The notes below the pieces were generated by a model. That model had not been told where the DNA came from. It searched no databases and worked only from the letters and a program-made list of their open reading frames with translations. Shown here one piece after another: positions 1-11,000 of a DNA stretch of 64,000 bases. The stretch comes from Aporrectodea caliginosa. Its lineage: Eukaryota; Annelida; Clitellata; Crassiclitellata; Lumbricidae. Numbering within the stretch: position 1 is the first letter of the stretch; every line of letters begins with the position of its first letter. The stretch spans positions 186,001 to 250,000 of the forward strand of contig JACEVL010000151.1 in the NCBI GenBank assembly GCA_020284085.1, read 5' to 3'. The position numbers were made by a program, and so were the translations under genes.

Positions 1-2127
1 CCAGGCACCGGGAATAAAAGCACGACGTTAGCCTATTTGATGGTTCCACGTAAAACTTTCTGACCAGATACAATTTTCTGTAAAATCATTACTTAAGCGT
101 CAAGAATTACACAAAGTAAATACATAACATACCAAATGTCCTCGGTTTTATATATAGGAAATGAAATATAAGCAAAGCAATTCTGTCCATTTTCTTTATC
201 ATGAATATTTATTATGCATGAAAGTGCACAAGAGAGTATGATAGGCTCTAATGTTCAAAAATTTACGGATTTCTCATAAAGTTCAGACATGGCTACCATT
301 TAAATTTTCACCTGCATGATACATTGTGTTAATCCAATAAATCATTTCAATTACACTGAGTATATCACTACAGAAATAAAACAAGTTGTGGAGAATTGGT
401 TATCCTTGTCTTTGTAGAGCAAGCGACATGCAACTGGATTCGAAGGCTGCATGGTTTCTCTGGTTCAAGGTCAGTGCTACCCGGTTCTTGGCGTAATAGA
501 TACTACGCCATTTTTGACCCAAACTCTCACACGTGTTGGGCTGAAATCCATTGAGGCTGCTCCGGTGTCAGGCAGAATATATACCTGAAATATATATTTA
601 TGTATATATATATATACCAGATTATTAGTGGTAAAACTGAAGGATATAAAAGTTTGAAACTCTCAGAGTCAAAAGTGTGAGACTTCAAATTCTGCGGATT
701 TCTGTCTCTTGGCCTGCGTAAGTGACTTCATGAAAAGGCTTCGAGTAAAGGCGATGCTCAACTGCCTCCGTGCAATTCACGTCTCGGCGGAGACTTACGC
801 CGGTATTCAGAGGACCTCGACCGTTAGTCACTGGTGGCGCTTCGTTCAACCAAATAGTGGACGACGAATGCCTCCTCTGTGTGCACCCGGTGGTTCATGG
901 AATAGCCGGACTTACGTTGGCCAATCTTCTACCAATGAGGGACTTCTTAGCCGTGTTGCGAACGCTACCGTCCGACGTCGTTCCACACTATCAGCGCCGG
1001 TTGGGCTATAATGGGCTGCAGAGACTCAGTCAGCTGCTGCTGAAGATTTGGTCATCTGTCAACTATGGATGGTCATCCGTTGGGTTTCAAGCGTGGATGG
1101 TCTCGCCAATTGCGACTATTATAGTTATAGTTTATGAGCATTTTTTTGCTTGCTGTTAATGACATTTTGCACCATAAAGACTAGCACATGTAGGCAGTGC
1201 TGCTCAAATAATCAGTGTCCACATAGTACCTGCATACATACATGCAAAGACACATTCATATATTCTCATATAAATACATACATATTCTATGATACGGTAC
1301 AACTGCAACCTACAGAAAGAATAATGTTTCTACGATAGGCGATTGCAGGCTTTTTATTTTTAAACCACTCTTTAACATTCGTAAAGTCGCCTTTTAGGCA
1401 GACTTTGAGTCTGTGAGCAATAGCATGCTGCATGCATAGGCCTATTCGACGTATTATTGTTTAATTTTAGAGAGAAAAAACTAAATATTCAGCCATCTAC
1501 AAACTATTTCGAATATTATGATCAAAACAAATGTTCAGGCTTGTCAACAATTTACAAAGGAATTATTCTCACATAACAGTCTGGCCTGTCTCGGAGAATC
1601 TGTGCTTTGGCCTCTTCTGGATCCTGAAATAAGAAAACAAGACAATAATTATTTCACTGGTTTAATGATCATCGTTGAGCGTCACAGGCACCTGTGCGTA
1701 AACAACTTGCTAAGCGTCGTTGCACGGAGTAGAACCTGCTGCACTTAACCACTTCTATTCTCAACCAATTATTAATCTATAGACCACCGTATCCCTATAG
1801 CACGACAAGAGTACGACATGGTGGACACCCGGACTGGTTCATGCTTTCATATGCTCCCGAATTGATTACTGTAATTCTCTTCTCATTGGTCTTCCTAAGG
1901 TTCGTCTTTCGCCTCTTCAGTCGGTCCTAAATGCTGCCGCCAGATTAAGAGCACGCCTACCATGGTACTCTCACATTTCTACCTTCATGTTTGAACAACT
2001 GCACTGGCTTCCTCTCTCTGCTCGCATTACATTCAAAATCGTCTTCATGGCACAAAGGGGTCTTGCCCCAAAATATTTATCTGATGTATTACTCCGGCCT
2101 CTTTCAGCCTCCTCCCATCGACCACTA

Positions 2128-2292
2128 AGGATCCTGAGTGGCCGAGTGGGTTGGTTCCCGCTCGTCACGCCGGCGCCCCGGGTTCGCTTCCCGGTCGGGT
2201 CGGTTTATCAGAGATTAATTTCTCGGATCTTTACTGCGGGTGGCTCGGTCGCATTATAAACGTGGAGTACAATACAACACACAACACAACAC
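2128..2292 (+). mobile_element. tRNA-derived SINE (first of a pair)
   Basis: A Pol III type internal promoter is visible: an A-box-like TGGCCGAGTGGG at 2,139-2,150 and a B box GGTTCGCTTCC at 2,181-2,191, with tRNA-like spacing. The A-box region resembles the Leu/Ser class of tRNAs. The 3' end (CATTATAAACG, then CAATACAACAC) resembles the tail of the LINE it sits in. The pair of SINEs interrupts the LINE reading frame between CCACTA and CGCTC, and ACTA flanks both sides (2,124-2,127 and 2,537-2,540). Confidence 0.75.
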
Positions 2293-2299
2293 AATATAC

Positions 2300-2536
2300 T
2301 GGGGCGCGGTGGTTTGGGGGTATGTTCGGTGCCTTGCAGCTGGAGGGTTGCGGGTTCGAATCCACCTCAAAGTCGCCGCGTAGGGACCCTGGGCAAGTCC
2401 TTCACTCGCAATTGCTCATGCGCTTCGGCGTGAAACTCCGATTCAGCGTTCGCGCAGTAGTCGGGAGCGCCTCTGAATGGGAAATCTGGTAGGGGCGCTA
2501 TAACAAGTGTTCAAATACAATACAATACAATACAAT
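2300..2536 (+). mobile_element. tRNA-derived SINE (second of a pair) with LINE-like 3' end
   Basis: An A-box-like TGGTTTGGGGG starts near 2,310 and a perfect B box GGTTCGAATCC lies at 2,353-2,363. The 3' end at 2,464-2,536 (GGGAGCGCCTCTGAATGG, a GGCGCTATAA segment, then a CAATA tail) closely matches the 3' end of the surrounding LINE at 2,737-2,804. This is the arrangement known for tRNA-SINEs mobilised by a partner LINE through a shared 3' end. Confidence 0.8.
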
Positions 2537-4086
2537 ACTACGCTCATCAAACAGACTTGAGCTTCTAGTTCCTCATACTAGAACAGCTATAATGGCTCAG
2601 TTCCGATCCTTTACCTCAATTGGTCCCTCTCTTTGGAATGCGCTGTCTCCATCTACTCGCTCTCGAATTCTAGCTAGTAACCTCTCTTCCACCTTTGCTT
2701 ATCTCAAAACCGTTTTCTTCTCTTTGGCCTTGAGCACTGGGAGCGCCTCTGAATGGTTCACCCTATGAGAGGCGCTTTATAAATGTTTCAATACAATACA
2801 ATACAGACTGATATCATTGCCCTACACGACTGCTACATAAGACATAATAATGTCTGTTTGACAATATAAAAAATCCAATGAAATTGCCATCACGCATCAT
2901 TTTGGTTACCTTTCCAACCAACTCTGGCCATTGCCACTTTGTTTCCGCCATCACGACACTGCAAATAGAAAATTGAAGCATCAAATAACTATCCTATAAC
3001 AGCCTACTTATAGGTAATAGGTATACACCCTATGCTAAGCACAAGTAAAACCCCTTTCCCAGCATTCCGATGGTCCCATATTCGTGATCATGTTGGTAAG
3101 GTCATGTTAGTTCTGGTTCCTAAGTTAATACGGCTCTGGATAAAATTCAAGGCAAAAGCCACCATTCACGGTTTTCGGGACTTGCTGATGTTTGTCTGGC
3201 CCTAGATTTGACGCGTACGAAGTTTATCATTGTATATTCTAGCTACCAAACATAACTCGCTTGTTCTTACCACAATAAAGCAAACACCGACAAAAGAACA
3301 ATAATTGTAGACTTCATTTTTGTTTCTGTCTTTGCACCTGAATGAAATCACGATCGCAACTGAAACACTTTACAAGTTATTGAAAGTTTGTGATATATAG
3401 GACTACGGGCGCGTCAGCTGTTCGGGGAGCATAGGGCAAGATGTTCCATGCAGCTAAGATGTCACCACACTTAAGATTGTTATAACACGTGTCGTGAAGT
3501 GGCGTTGTCTATACCGGTTACTTGTTGATGCTGTCTAAGTCTAGAGTTACCATGAAACTGACTCCAACGTAAATTTATCGATTCGCGAGCCGTTTAACGT
3601 TCAACGTTTGCTACTTAGATTTTATAATATTTTGATCACGCTAATTGACTTATTCACACACAGAGATACTGTTTCATGAAAAATCTAGATTGCAGTTCGC
3701 AAGGTAGGCCTACTTTTGTTTTGAATAATGATATATGTTTCGGGCGATAATGCAGTCATTAATCTGCTGTATTCAGAAAGGTATACTTGATACATGCATC
3801 GGATCGAAACGTTCCGGGTAAGACGTTCCGGGGAAGTTGCCGCAGAGGAATATCTAATTTCCTTGATTGTCATTTCCTGGCCTAGATGAAGCGCGTCGAA
3901 TACTAGAGGAGTTCTCTCGCCTCCTTTAAAAATAGCAAAACCTCGATCGCAAACCCACAAGTCAGAAAAAGCTTAAATTGAAACGTCGTCTCCGCATCAG
4001 GAAACTCTGCAAAGGAACCTTTTCCGCTGCAGGAAATTCTAACCCAAACGAAAATATAAAGTGAATAGCGTTCTGCATCTCGAGGT

Positions 4087-4180
4087 GAACCTGTTGCTCC
4101 CTTTGCGCGCACTTAAAAGGTGCAACATCGTGCCTTTTCAGTGGTTGGGTCGACCACGTGGAATAACCTTCCTTCAGAGC
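4087..4180 (+). pseudogene. LINE C-terminal relic inside repeat unit (copy A)
   Basis: The frame follows the pattern VPFART, then HRAFSVVGPTTWNNLPSDLR seen more completely in sister copies at 43,980 and 37,070. This is the conserved C-terminal motif of L2/CR1-type non-LTR retrotransposon ORF2. It is fixed inside the long repeat unit, so the LINE fragment was inserted before the unit multiplied. Frameshifts and substitutions make it non-functional. Confidence 0.65.
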
Positions 4181-6139
4181 TGTGTGTCCTTTAAGGTAGA
4201 GAGTCTGCATGCAGAGCTGGGCCATGCAGGGGTGTCTTACCCCCACATTGAAGCAGACAGCATCTGGAGTAAACATCAACTGCATTTCATCGATCGATCG
4301 TATACATGCCCGTGAAACCACTCAAGCGAAGCAGAATCTTAGTTTTGGGAGGCTTTGCGAGTATTTCTACCATATGTTACACTATCTATGCTTGAATTGG
4401 TTTGCTTCTGAATCAGACAGCATCTGGAGTGAAGATCAACTGCACTTCATCGATCGCTCGTAAACATGTCCGTGAAACCACACAAGCTGAACAGAATAGC
4501 CTATCAGTTTCTGGATGCTTTGCGAGTATGTCTACCATATGTTACACTATCCATGCTTGAATTGGTTTGATTCTGATTAAGGTTTATTACTTGTTTTGAA
4601 TCCAGTTGATGTTTATGTTTTTGCGATCGCTTTTCTGTATCGAAAAACCGAACTTAATATTGACTCAAGTCCTTCCCTTTGTTATCATTTACTACGATGT
4701 TAGTAATTACTTAGATAACCCTATATAGCGGGACAAATATCCCTTCGGAATCCCATTTTGTTGGTAACAATGGAAAATAATCATGTTACGTCACATCTGT
4801 TTCGCTTCTCAATGGCTTCAATAAAAGAATTTGATTAGTTTGATTGTTTGATTGATTGATTCATCCATAGCCCTACACACATACATTCAGATACATAGGT
4901 TACATACACAGAGTATAAGTCCTTCTATACACTCTGATAAGCCTACATAGGCCCAGGGTGAGAATTGTCGGGGTTTGGGCGGTTCACCCCCCAGGCCTTC
5001 TTAGGATCCCATAGTAAAGTCTACATTCACACCCAAACTGCACATGAATCAACGTCTATCCCCCAGTTGTTTTTTACAATTCCCATGACAGGCATACATA
5101 TATACATACATACATTCATACATAGAGTCTACAACTCTTCATATATAGGCTACATGCAGCGGCGCCGCTAGGATTTTAATTGTGTACGCACAATTAGCAG
5201 GAGACCATGCGTAGGACGGGCCCTGGGCGAAGATATTGGGGAGTACGAAGAACGAACGTCCGAAGGAAAACTTTTTAATTTTAACACTGATATGGTAGCA
5301 TTTGTAGCAGTCATCTGAACAAAATTGCTCTATATATATTGCACTGCTCGTAGGAACCAGCTCTCACTCGTAGCTAAGATATAGTTTGAATCGTGTTTGA
5401 GTTTGACTACAGACAACACTTGCAAATCAGACATTTATTGAAATTAATATAAACACTAGAAAATACGTTCAATTTTCAAGAACGCCATAAGCCTTAAAGT
5501 AAACATATTGCTGACCAGACACAATTTATTGGCAGAACTAGTTAACAAATGGTATACACACAAACCAAGCAAGAAGGATTCAACTATCGAATCGTGAAGC
5601 CATGTGGTAATGATGTAGTTTTACTAAATGTTCAAGGAACAAAACATTTTGAAATTTGATATTTTGAAATTTGAAAGATAAGACTCGAGAGAAGCTCAGC
5701 GCCCATAAAGGCCACATCAGGGAGACCAGCTTATTTACTGGCGCTATATCAAATCAAGTCCGCAGACTCCTCTGTTCGCTCCGGTGTTAGGTCAAAATCC
5801 GGGGAGGTCAAGCCGAGGAGACATCATGCATGGTGCTACGGTGGTAATCGGTAACGATGGTGGTCATGTGGTGGCGCATGAGTAGAATCAGGATATGATA
5901 GCTTGAAGCGTTCTGTTTTCAGTTGTGAGTGGAAAGTAGCAGAGGAGAGTGCAAGTGAAGGCGTGGTTGAATTAAGAGGTGAGGTAGGAGGATGAGCAAA
6001 CTGGCGGATGTCTTTTGGGGGTTGCGTTCCAAAGACCAGGTGCAGCATGGACTAAGGAGCGGTTGCAGAATTTAAGAGGATGAGACTGGAGGCCGAGATA
6101 GTGAAAGGTATGACGATGAGAGAATAGACCCGGGCGGTT

Positions 6140-6480
6140 GGATTCATTCATTCGTTCGTTCATTCATTCGGGAATTTATATAGCGCCCCTCAAAGGAAAC
6201 TCTACTCAGAGGCGTTCCCGACTCCAACGCGCCCAAAAAGAACTGTTTTAAGTTTAGAGAGGAAAGTTTCCGGCAGAGTCCCAGGGTGTAGTGTAGACGG
6301 AGCTCTAGAGGAAGCTCATTCCAGATCATTGGGCCTACCACAGAAAAAGCTCGATTGTGCAGAGTTGCGTTACGAGTAAACGGAACCAGGAGAACTTTTT
6401 CTGCGGAGCGTAGGAGGCGACGCCCTGGGACAACCGAAATCAAACTGCAGAGCTCACGGAGATAAATTTGGGCGAAACCC
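6140..6480 (-). pseudogene. Nested LINE 3' end (L2/CR1 type)
   Basis: A minus-strand fragment encodes RAFSVVGPMIWNELPLELR followed by a 3' end with the hairpin-like GGAACGCCTCT...GGGGCGCTATATAA and an (ATGA)n-like tail at 6,140-6,170. It interrupts the C-terminal part of the older LINE on the same strand. The 3' end architecture is the same as in the CAATA-tailed family at 2,737, with a different tail repeat, so it is a related subfamily. Confidence 0.75.
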
Positions 6481-7065
6481 TGGAGACAGCGCTAGATGGT
6501 GAATAGCTGGCGAATGTAAGAGGGTTTAGAGGTTTGAAGGGCATTGTAGGTAAGATATACAATTTTGTAATGGATGCGCTGAGGGACTTTTAGCCAATGA
6601 AGTGATTTGAGAAGACCGTTTCTGTGGTGGTGTTTGGGAGTTTTCATGACTGCGCGGGTAAGAGCGTTCTGGATAGTTTGCAGGCGTTTCAATTGAGAAG
6701 AGTCGATGTTGTAAGAAATGGGAGTTACAGTAGTGGAGTTTGGAATGAACAATTGAAGTCGTTATTTTGCACGCGGTCTTGTCATCTACAATCTAAAGAG
6801 GTCACGGATGTGCACATACACTGTAGCAAGTGCGAGATATCTAGGTGATGTGATCGGAAAAGGTAAAGTTCTTGACAAAGATGATTCCAAGATTGCGAAC
6901 AGGAGAAGAGTATGGAACGGGAGAAGTGAGATCTGTTGGACAAAAGTCGGGAAGATAGGCTAGTTTGTTTAATTGCTTGCGGAGGCCAATAATGAGGAAT
7001 TCTGTTTTTGAAGGGTTAAGACATAGCAAGCAAGTTAGCGGTCATCCAGGTTGAAATCTGGGTAA

Positions 7066-7530
7066 TGTAATGTAATGTAACAAGACATTTATAAACTGCC
7101 ACTTAAGAGTCTCTGAGAAGGGCTCAACATGTGGCCATCAAACAGCTGAAAAAGTGCGTCTTTAATAGTCTAGAGAAAACCATGTAGCCGCGTGCTGCAC
7201 GCACAGAAGGCGGAAGAGCATTCGAGATCCGTGGTGCTGCAATCGAGAAGTCCCGACAAGCACGGGTGGTGGTTCGAAACGAAGGTAGGCCTACAATCTA
7301 GTCATTTCGCGAGGCAGACCGGAGAGCCCGCCGACCAGTTTGAGTGCCAACTGGAAGGCACAGTTCATCAATGTAGTCCGGAGCAGTGCAAGTCGTAGCC
7401 TTCCAAACCAGCGTACAATTTTGAATTGCACACGATCGATCAGCAACTGGAAGCCAGTGGAGCTCACGTCGCATGTAGTCGGATAGGTGTGAATATTTTG
7501 GTAGATGAGTGATGGTGTTGCGTAGGCCTA
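7066..7530 (-). pseudogene. Second nested LINE 3' end
   Basis: On the minus strand the frame contains CRDFSIAAPRISNALPPSVR, a degenerate form of the C-terminal LINE motif, and then a 3' end with TTTATAAATG and a (TTACA)n tail at about 7,066-7,090. It separates the FADD-bearing segment from the downstream thumb segment of the host LINE. The 5' boundary near 7,530 is approximate. Confidence 0.6.
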
Positions 7531-7973
7531 AGTGAATTAGTACATCTGGAAGGGAGTGAGGGGGAGAAAGATATGATGAGTTGTGTGTGTGTCGTCGGCA
7601 AAGAGGCCATAATCAGTAGAGGATGAGGAAATGAGTTTGCTGAGTGGGGATGTGTAAAGAATCAACAGCAGAGGACTGAGAACAGAACCTTGAGGAACAC
7701 CGCAGGTGAGGGTGTGCGGAGTAGATGAGAGACCAGCGGCATTGACAGTGAAAGAGCGTGAGGAAAGGTATGAGATAGACCTATAAAACACTAGATGGTG
7801 CTAGAGAGTTAGTTTACCTAAGATTAAAACTAGTACCTAAGCTATTATTATTTCGTAACTTAATAATATTTGACTTTTAAATTTACAATTTTTCATTTCT
7901 AAGCCTTTCAGCGCTGTACGCACTTGCGTAAGTGCGTACGCTTAGCGGGCCCCTGGCTACATGCAAACATACT

Positions 7974-9279
7974 CAGGGGCGTCTATCCCCCCTATAATTT
8001 ATGATAAATTGGCTCAAGTTCCCCCTATCCTGAGCACTTTCTCAGGCTATCCATTAAGCACCCAAGTTTTATCTGCACTGGCACCCCCGAAAAGCATACA
8101 GTCAATGCAGTACGCCATATGTGTTGACGCACTGTAGGACAGCCAATGTCTTTTTTGGCAAGTTCCATCTGGTAATTCATTTTTGAACCAAGCAGGTAGA
8201 AAATGCCGGCCATTAATGCATTTAAAATCGAACTCTGTTCCTGGTTGAAAAGGAGAATTTACCAAAACAAAAATTGTGGAGCTTACGATTCTCCCACTTG
8301 CATAAAGAGCTGGGTCGGTAGCGGAATTTTTGGTTATTTTGTCATTCATGATGTTGACCGATGAGTCAATGACCTCACTGGCAGTATCCGCAGTCAATGT
8401 CAGGATTGAATTTGTTTCAAGCTGATTGCATTGAGTCTGAGACGTCATCGCTGCATTAAGGCTGCGGTCACGATGGCTCTATCACTTGTTGTTGAGACTG
8501 AGGTAATAGTTGATTAGTCTCCGGTACTAGTCTCTTGTTGTTGCTGACCGTGCTGCCCTCACCCCCTCCTTCAGCCTCATCATGACCTACAGCAAGTGTA
8601 TCCGACTGGGTATGTGTTTTATACGCCATACGGTCCCTTATAATATACATACATTTATGATATTGTATAAAACAGTCAAATGTTAAGGCTAAACACTGGC
8701 ACACTACTATTAATTACCTGGCATATTTGAAAGCATGTTTATCCTGGCAATGCTGCAGCCATTTATCGCTTCGTATCAGGAAAGAGCACGCTGGCTCCAA
8801 ACACGGTACTTGTAAAGTGTTTTCTCACGCGGCATAATTTGTGGTCAAAACGTCAACGTAATATCCATCGATTGAAAGAGTTATTTCAATATTATAAATT
8901 CCGAAATAGAAGAAAAATAAAAGAAACATAAATAGACTGGTATATAACACGTAAAACACTAAAACTTAGCGACACGGCTGCTGTCTATGCTTTAGTGGAT
9001 GACGTTTCAATCATAGATATAAATTCATATAATAACGTTATCATATCTATGCTTTCAATAATGCTCGAAAAATTAACCTGCAAATTATAGCTCATTTTTA
9101 TGACTACGCAAATTTTATGAGGAAGGCCTTTTATCTATCTTTATTTCATTTTAGCTTAAGGTGCATTTCGTTTGACTTATGAAATCTTCCACACCCAAAA
9201 TTTAAATTTAAAATTTACCCCCCCTCTGTGTTTCAGTTGGCTCAACTTGAGCCACTTCCCCCCTTGGTAGACGCCCCTG
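7974..9279. mobile_element. hAT transposon, internally deleted
   Basis: The TIRs are CAGGGGCGTCTA at the left and the same bases inverted at the right (TAGACGCCCCTG ending at 9,279), a typical hAT terminus. Flanks AACATACT (7,966-7,973) and TACATACA (9,280-9,287) agree in the central six bases, an eroded 8-bp TSD. Copies B and E continue from the left to the right flank without it. It retains only the N-terminal zinc finger part of a transposase on the minus strand; the DDE and dimerisation regions are absent. Confidence 0.8.
8047..8448 (-). pseudogene. hAT transposase N-terminal TTF/ZMYM-type zinc finger fragment
   Basis: The 133-residue frame contains DPALY, then FQPGTEFDFKCINGRHFLPAWF, a WLSYS segment, and the CIDCMLF pair before WVLNG. 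This order matches the N-terminal TTF-type zinc finger region of hAT-family transposases (ZMYM-like proteins). Family proteins are several hundred residues long, so about four fifths is missing here. It lies in the TIR-bounded element 7,974-9,279 and is not expected to be active alone. Confidence 0.75.
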
Positions 9280-9623
9280 TACATACATACATAGGCGGCA
9301 TGATAGGCCTACATACAGCGTAGCGAACGATTACCTGACTGTGAGCTGGATGCCAGAGGAGAAATTTGGTCTTGGAAGTGGAGATACAAAAAATTCGCAT
9401 CGTTTAATAATAATAATGATCAATAATAGTTAGGCCTCAATGAAGATAATAGTGATGATCGTGATCATGATGATGCTGATATTCTGTGATTGTGAGGGCT
9501 CAAATGAAGGCCTTTCTCCGAGAAAATAACAACGGCCATGTATCTTCTGGTTAGGAGGTATGACAATTTGGGGGTAAGGTACCCTGCATTCCAGTAAGTT
9601 GGTATGGGACTATGGGCACCCCT

Positions 9624-10163
9624 CAACCAACGTAACCGCGTCTTCTTCAGCATGTCTTCCAGTTTCTCCATGGATGTTCTCCTTCTTACCTCCTCATTTC
9701 TGACCTTATCCCTCCAAGTGATCCTCAGTAGTCTTCTCAGCCAACGATGATGCGCCGCCTCCAGTTTCTTCATATTGGCTTTTGTCATAGACCATGTCTC
9801 TGCCCCATACAGCAACGCTGTCAATACCAAAGCTCTGTACAATCTTGTTTTTGTTGTCAGACTGAGTCCTTTGTTCTTCCATATATTGTTCAACCTTCCA
9901 AATGTGGCATTGGCTTTTCCCAATCTGCTTCCAATCTCTTTATCACAGCTGCCATTACTTGAAATCATACTCCCCAGATAGCAAAAGTGTTCCACCTCCT
10001 CTAGCACATCCCCTCCAACTTTGATGTTTTCAGTCACTGTCCATTTTCTGTGTCGTTTCTGTTGCGGTAATTTGTTTTACCCGGGAGGGCTGCAAACCCT
10101 CCGCGGAGCCCTCCTCCTTTACCCGGGCTTGGGACCGGCACAGGTTCCATAGTAGGAACCTGA
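9624..10163 (-). pseudogene. RTE-like LINE fragment, internally deleted
   Basis: The minus-strand frame (about 10,037 to 9,628) has FCYLGSMISSNGSCDKEIGSR, then LYGAETWSMTK and RWLRRLLRITWRDKVRNEEV, the conserved C-terminal region of RTE-like endonuclease/RT retrotransposons. The reading frame stops being LINE at RLRWL and runs into the host repeat. GGCACCCCT flanks both sides (9,615-9,623 and 10,164-10,172), and copy E near 55,005 is the empty site. Upstream of the frame is a segment with GTGCCGGTCCCAAGCCCGG, which I associate with the non-coding part of such elements, so endonuclease and RT core appear deleted. Confidence 0.8.
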
Positions 10164-10299
10164 GGCACCCCTAATACCTACGAAAATTACGCCTATGCCA
10201 GGTTCTGTAGTCATTGATGTATGGCAGAAGGTTTCTGTTTTTATTGTAAAATTGTCATATATCCGCGTTAAATCGATCCAGTAAACTATAGGCTATATA

Positions 10300-11000
10300 T
10301 ATATAGCGATTTTCTCAACGACCGTGTGGCCTCCACCTTGCTAATTTCTCAATGTATTGATCTGGTGAAATCATTCCCCAGCGCTGTCCGTCTGAATGTC
10401 TGACACGCCCCTTTAAGGTTCCCGTGTACACGGGCCACATGAGAAGACACCTTTTAAACGTTTGCCATCGCTCCTATATTAATTTCCAACTGCATTTCAT
10501 CATTAGATCTATGCCCACCGTCAACTTTATTGGTACAGTAACGATAGTTGCTAGCATGCATTAGCACGGTAGACAGTAAATAACAACGTTTTACGAACAG
10601 TGACATTTAGTGCATAGATAAATGCAAATGTAAACGTACACCTTTTTATGTAGCGACCGTATGTAGCTTTGACCCTGCTCAACTTTCAATAAATTGACAG
10701 GGTGAGATACTTCACCACCGCTGCCTGTTAGAACGGGTGTCTCACCAGTCACCATATAGATGCATCTAACTTAGGTCCTCGTGTATAAGGACCGTGCTAG
10801 AGCGACCGTATGGCCTGTAGCCTACCCTGCTCGTTTTTCAATTAACTGATCGGGTGAGATGCTTCAACCACCGCTGCCCGTTTGAATGCGTGTCACGCCA
10901 TCTGAGGTCCTCGTGTACTGACCGTGTTAGCCAAAGATTCAAATATCTTAAATGATCCAACCTCGGTATGCAAAATGGCATCCTCACACCCTGAAAGAGG
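10300..11000 (+). repeat. Degenerate internal repeats of a ~150-bp motif
   Basis: A motif with GCGACCGT, CCCTGCTC, a TTCAATnAA TTGATC segment, GGTGAGAT, TTCACCACCGCTGCCCG and a GTCCTCGTGTA end recurs at about 10,316, 10,660 and 10,800. The same motif is present in copies B (46,680; 46,880; 47,450; 47,620) and E (56,320; 56,690; 57,220; 57,350) and near 39,430 and 39,860. It is non-coding in all copies. Confidence 0.6.

Larger units (their letters stand above)
1836..2804 (+). pseudogene. L2/CR1-type LINE 3' end, 5'-truncated, split by SINEs
   Basis: A truncated non-LTR retrotransposon reads in plus orientation. Translation gives the post-catalytic RT region (RIDYCNSLLIGLPK, then LHWLPLSARITFK, then LAPKYLSDVL) up to about 2,127. 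After a SINE interruption it resumes at about 2,541 with the C-terminal signature IGPSLWNALS. The 3' end carries a GAGCGCCTCT...AGAGGCGC hairpin and a (CAATA)n tail. Copy B near 42,610 lacks the insert, and GGACT (1,831-1,835) and AGACT (2,805-2,809) are a probable short target duplication. The endonuclease and catalytic RT are absent, so it is a dead 5' truncation. The L2/CR1 assignment rests on the C-terminal motif and short tail; the exact clade is inferred. Confidence 0.85.
5836..7791 (-). pseudogene. L2/CR1-type LINE RT relic, nested host
   Basis: Read on the minus strand, pieces of a reverse transcriptase follow one another: CGVPQGSVLSPLL and LFADDTH (7,537-7,791), LNPSKTEFLIIGLRKQL (6,841-7,029), LHWLKVPQRIHYKIVYLTYN (6,492-6,752), and a C-terminal part with RSLVHAAPGLWNATP (about 6,050). 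The catalytic FADD is retained, but the frame is broken by stops, shifts and two younger LINE insertions at 6,140-6,480 and 7,066-7,530. Endonuclease and N-terminal RT are missing. The relic lies wholly inside the hAT-like element 5,157-7,955. Confidence 0.8.
5157..7955. mobile_element. hAT-like DNA transposon with perfect 8-bp TSD, filled with LINEs
   Basis: The element starts CAGCGGCGCCGCTA and its other end reads CAGGGGCCCGCTA on the minus strand, a hAT-like TIR. It is flanked by perfect 8-bp duplications GCTACATG (5,149-5,156 and 7,956-7,963). Each end has a subterminal palindrome (ATTGTGTACGCACAAT at the left; GTACGCACTT-GCGT-AAGTGCGTAC at the right). No transposase is visible. The middle (about 5,770-7,800) is a nest of LINE relics. 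It interrupts copy A of the long repeat, whose sequence resumes 18 bp later before a second hAT. Confidence 0.8.

Noticed and set aside
709..1159. Two overlapping plus-strand frames of 100 and 129 codons
   Set aside because: The corresponding positions in copies B and C are broken by stops and indels, so there is no coding constraint.
2130..2365. Functional tRNA genes
   Set aside because: A and B boxes are present, but acceptor and anticodon arms are degenerate and the units end in LINE-like tails; they are SINEs.
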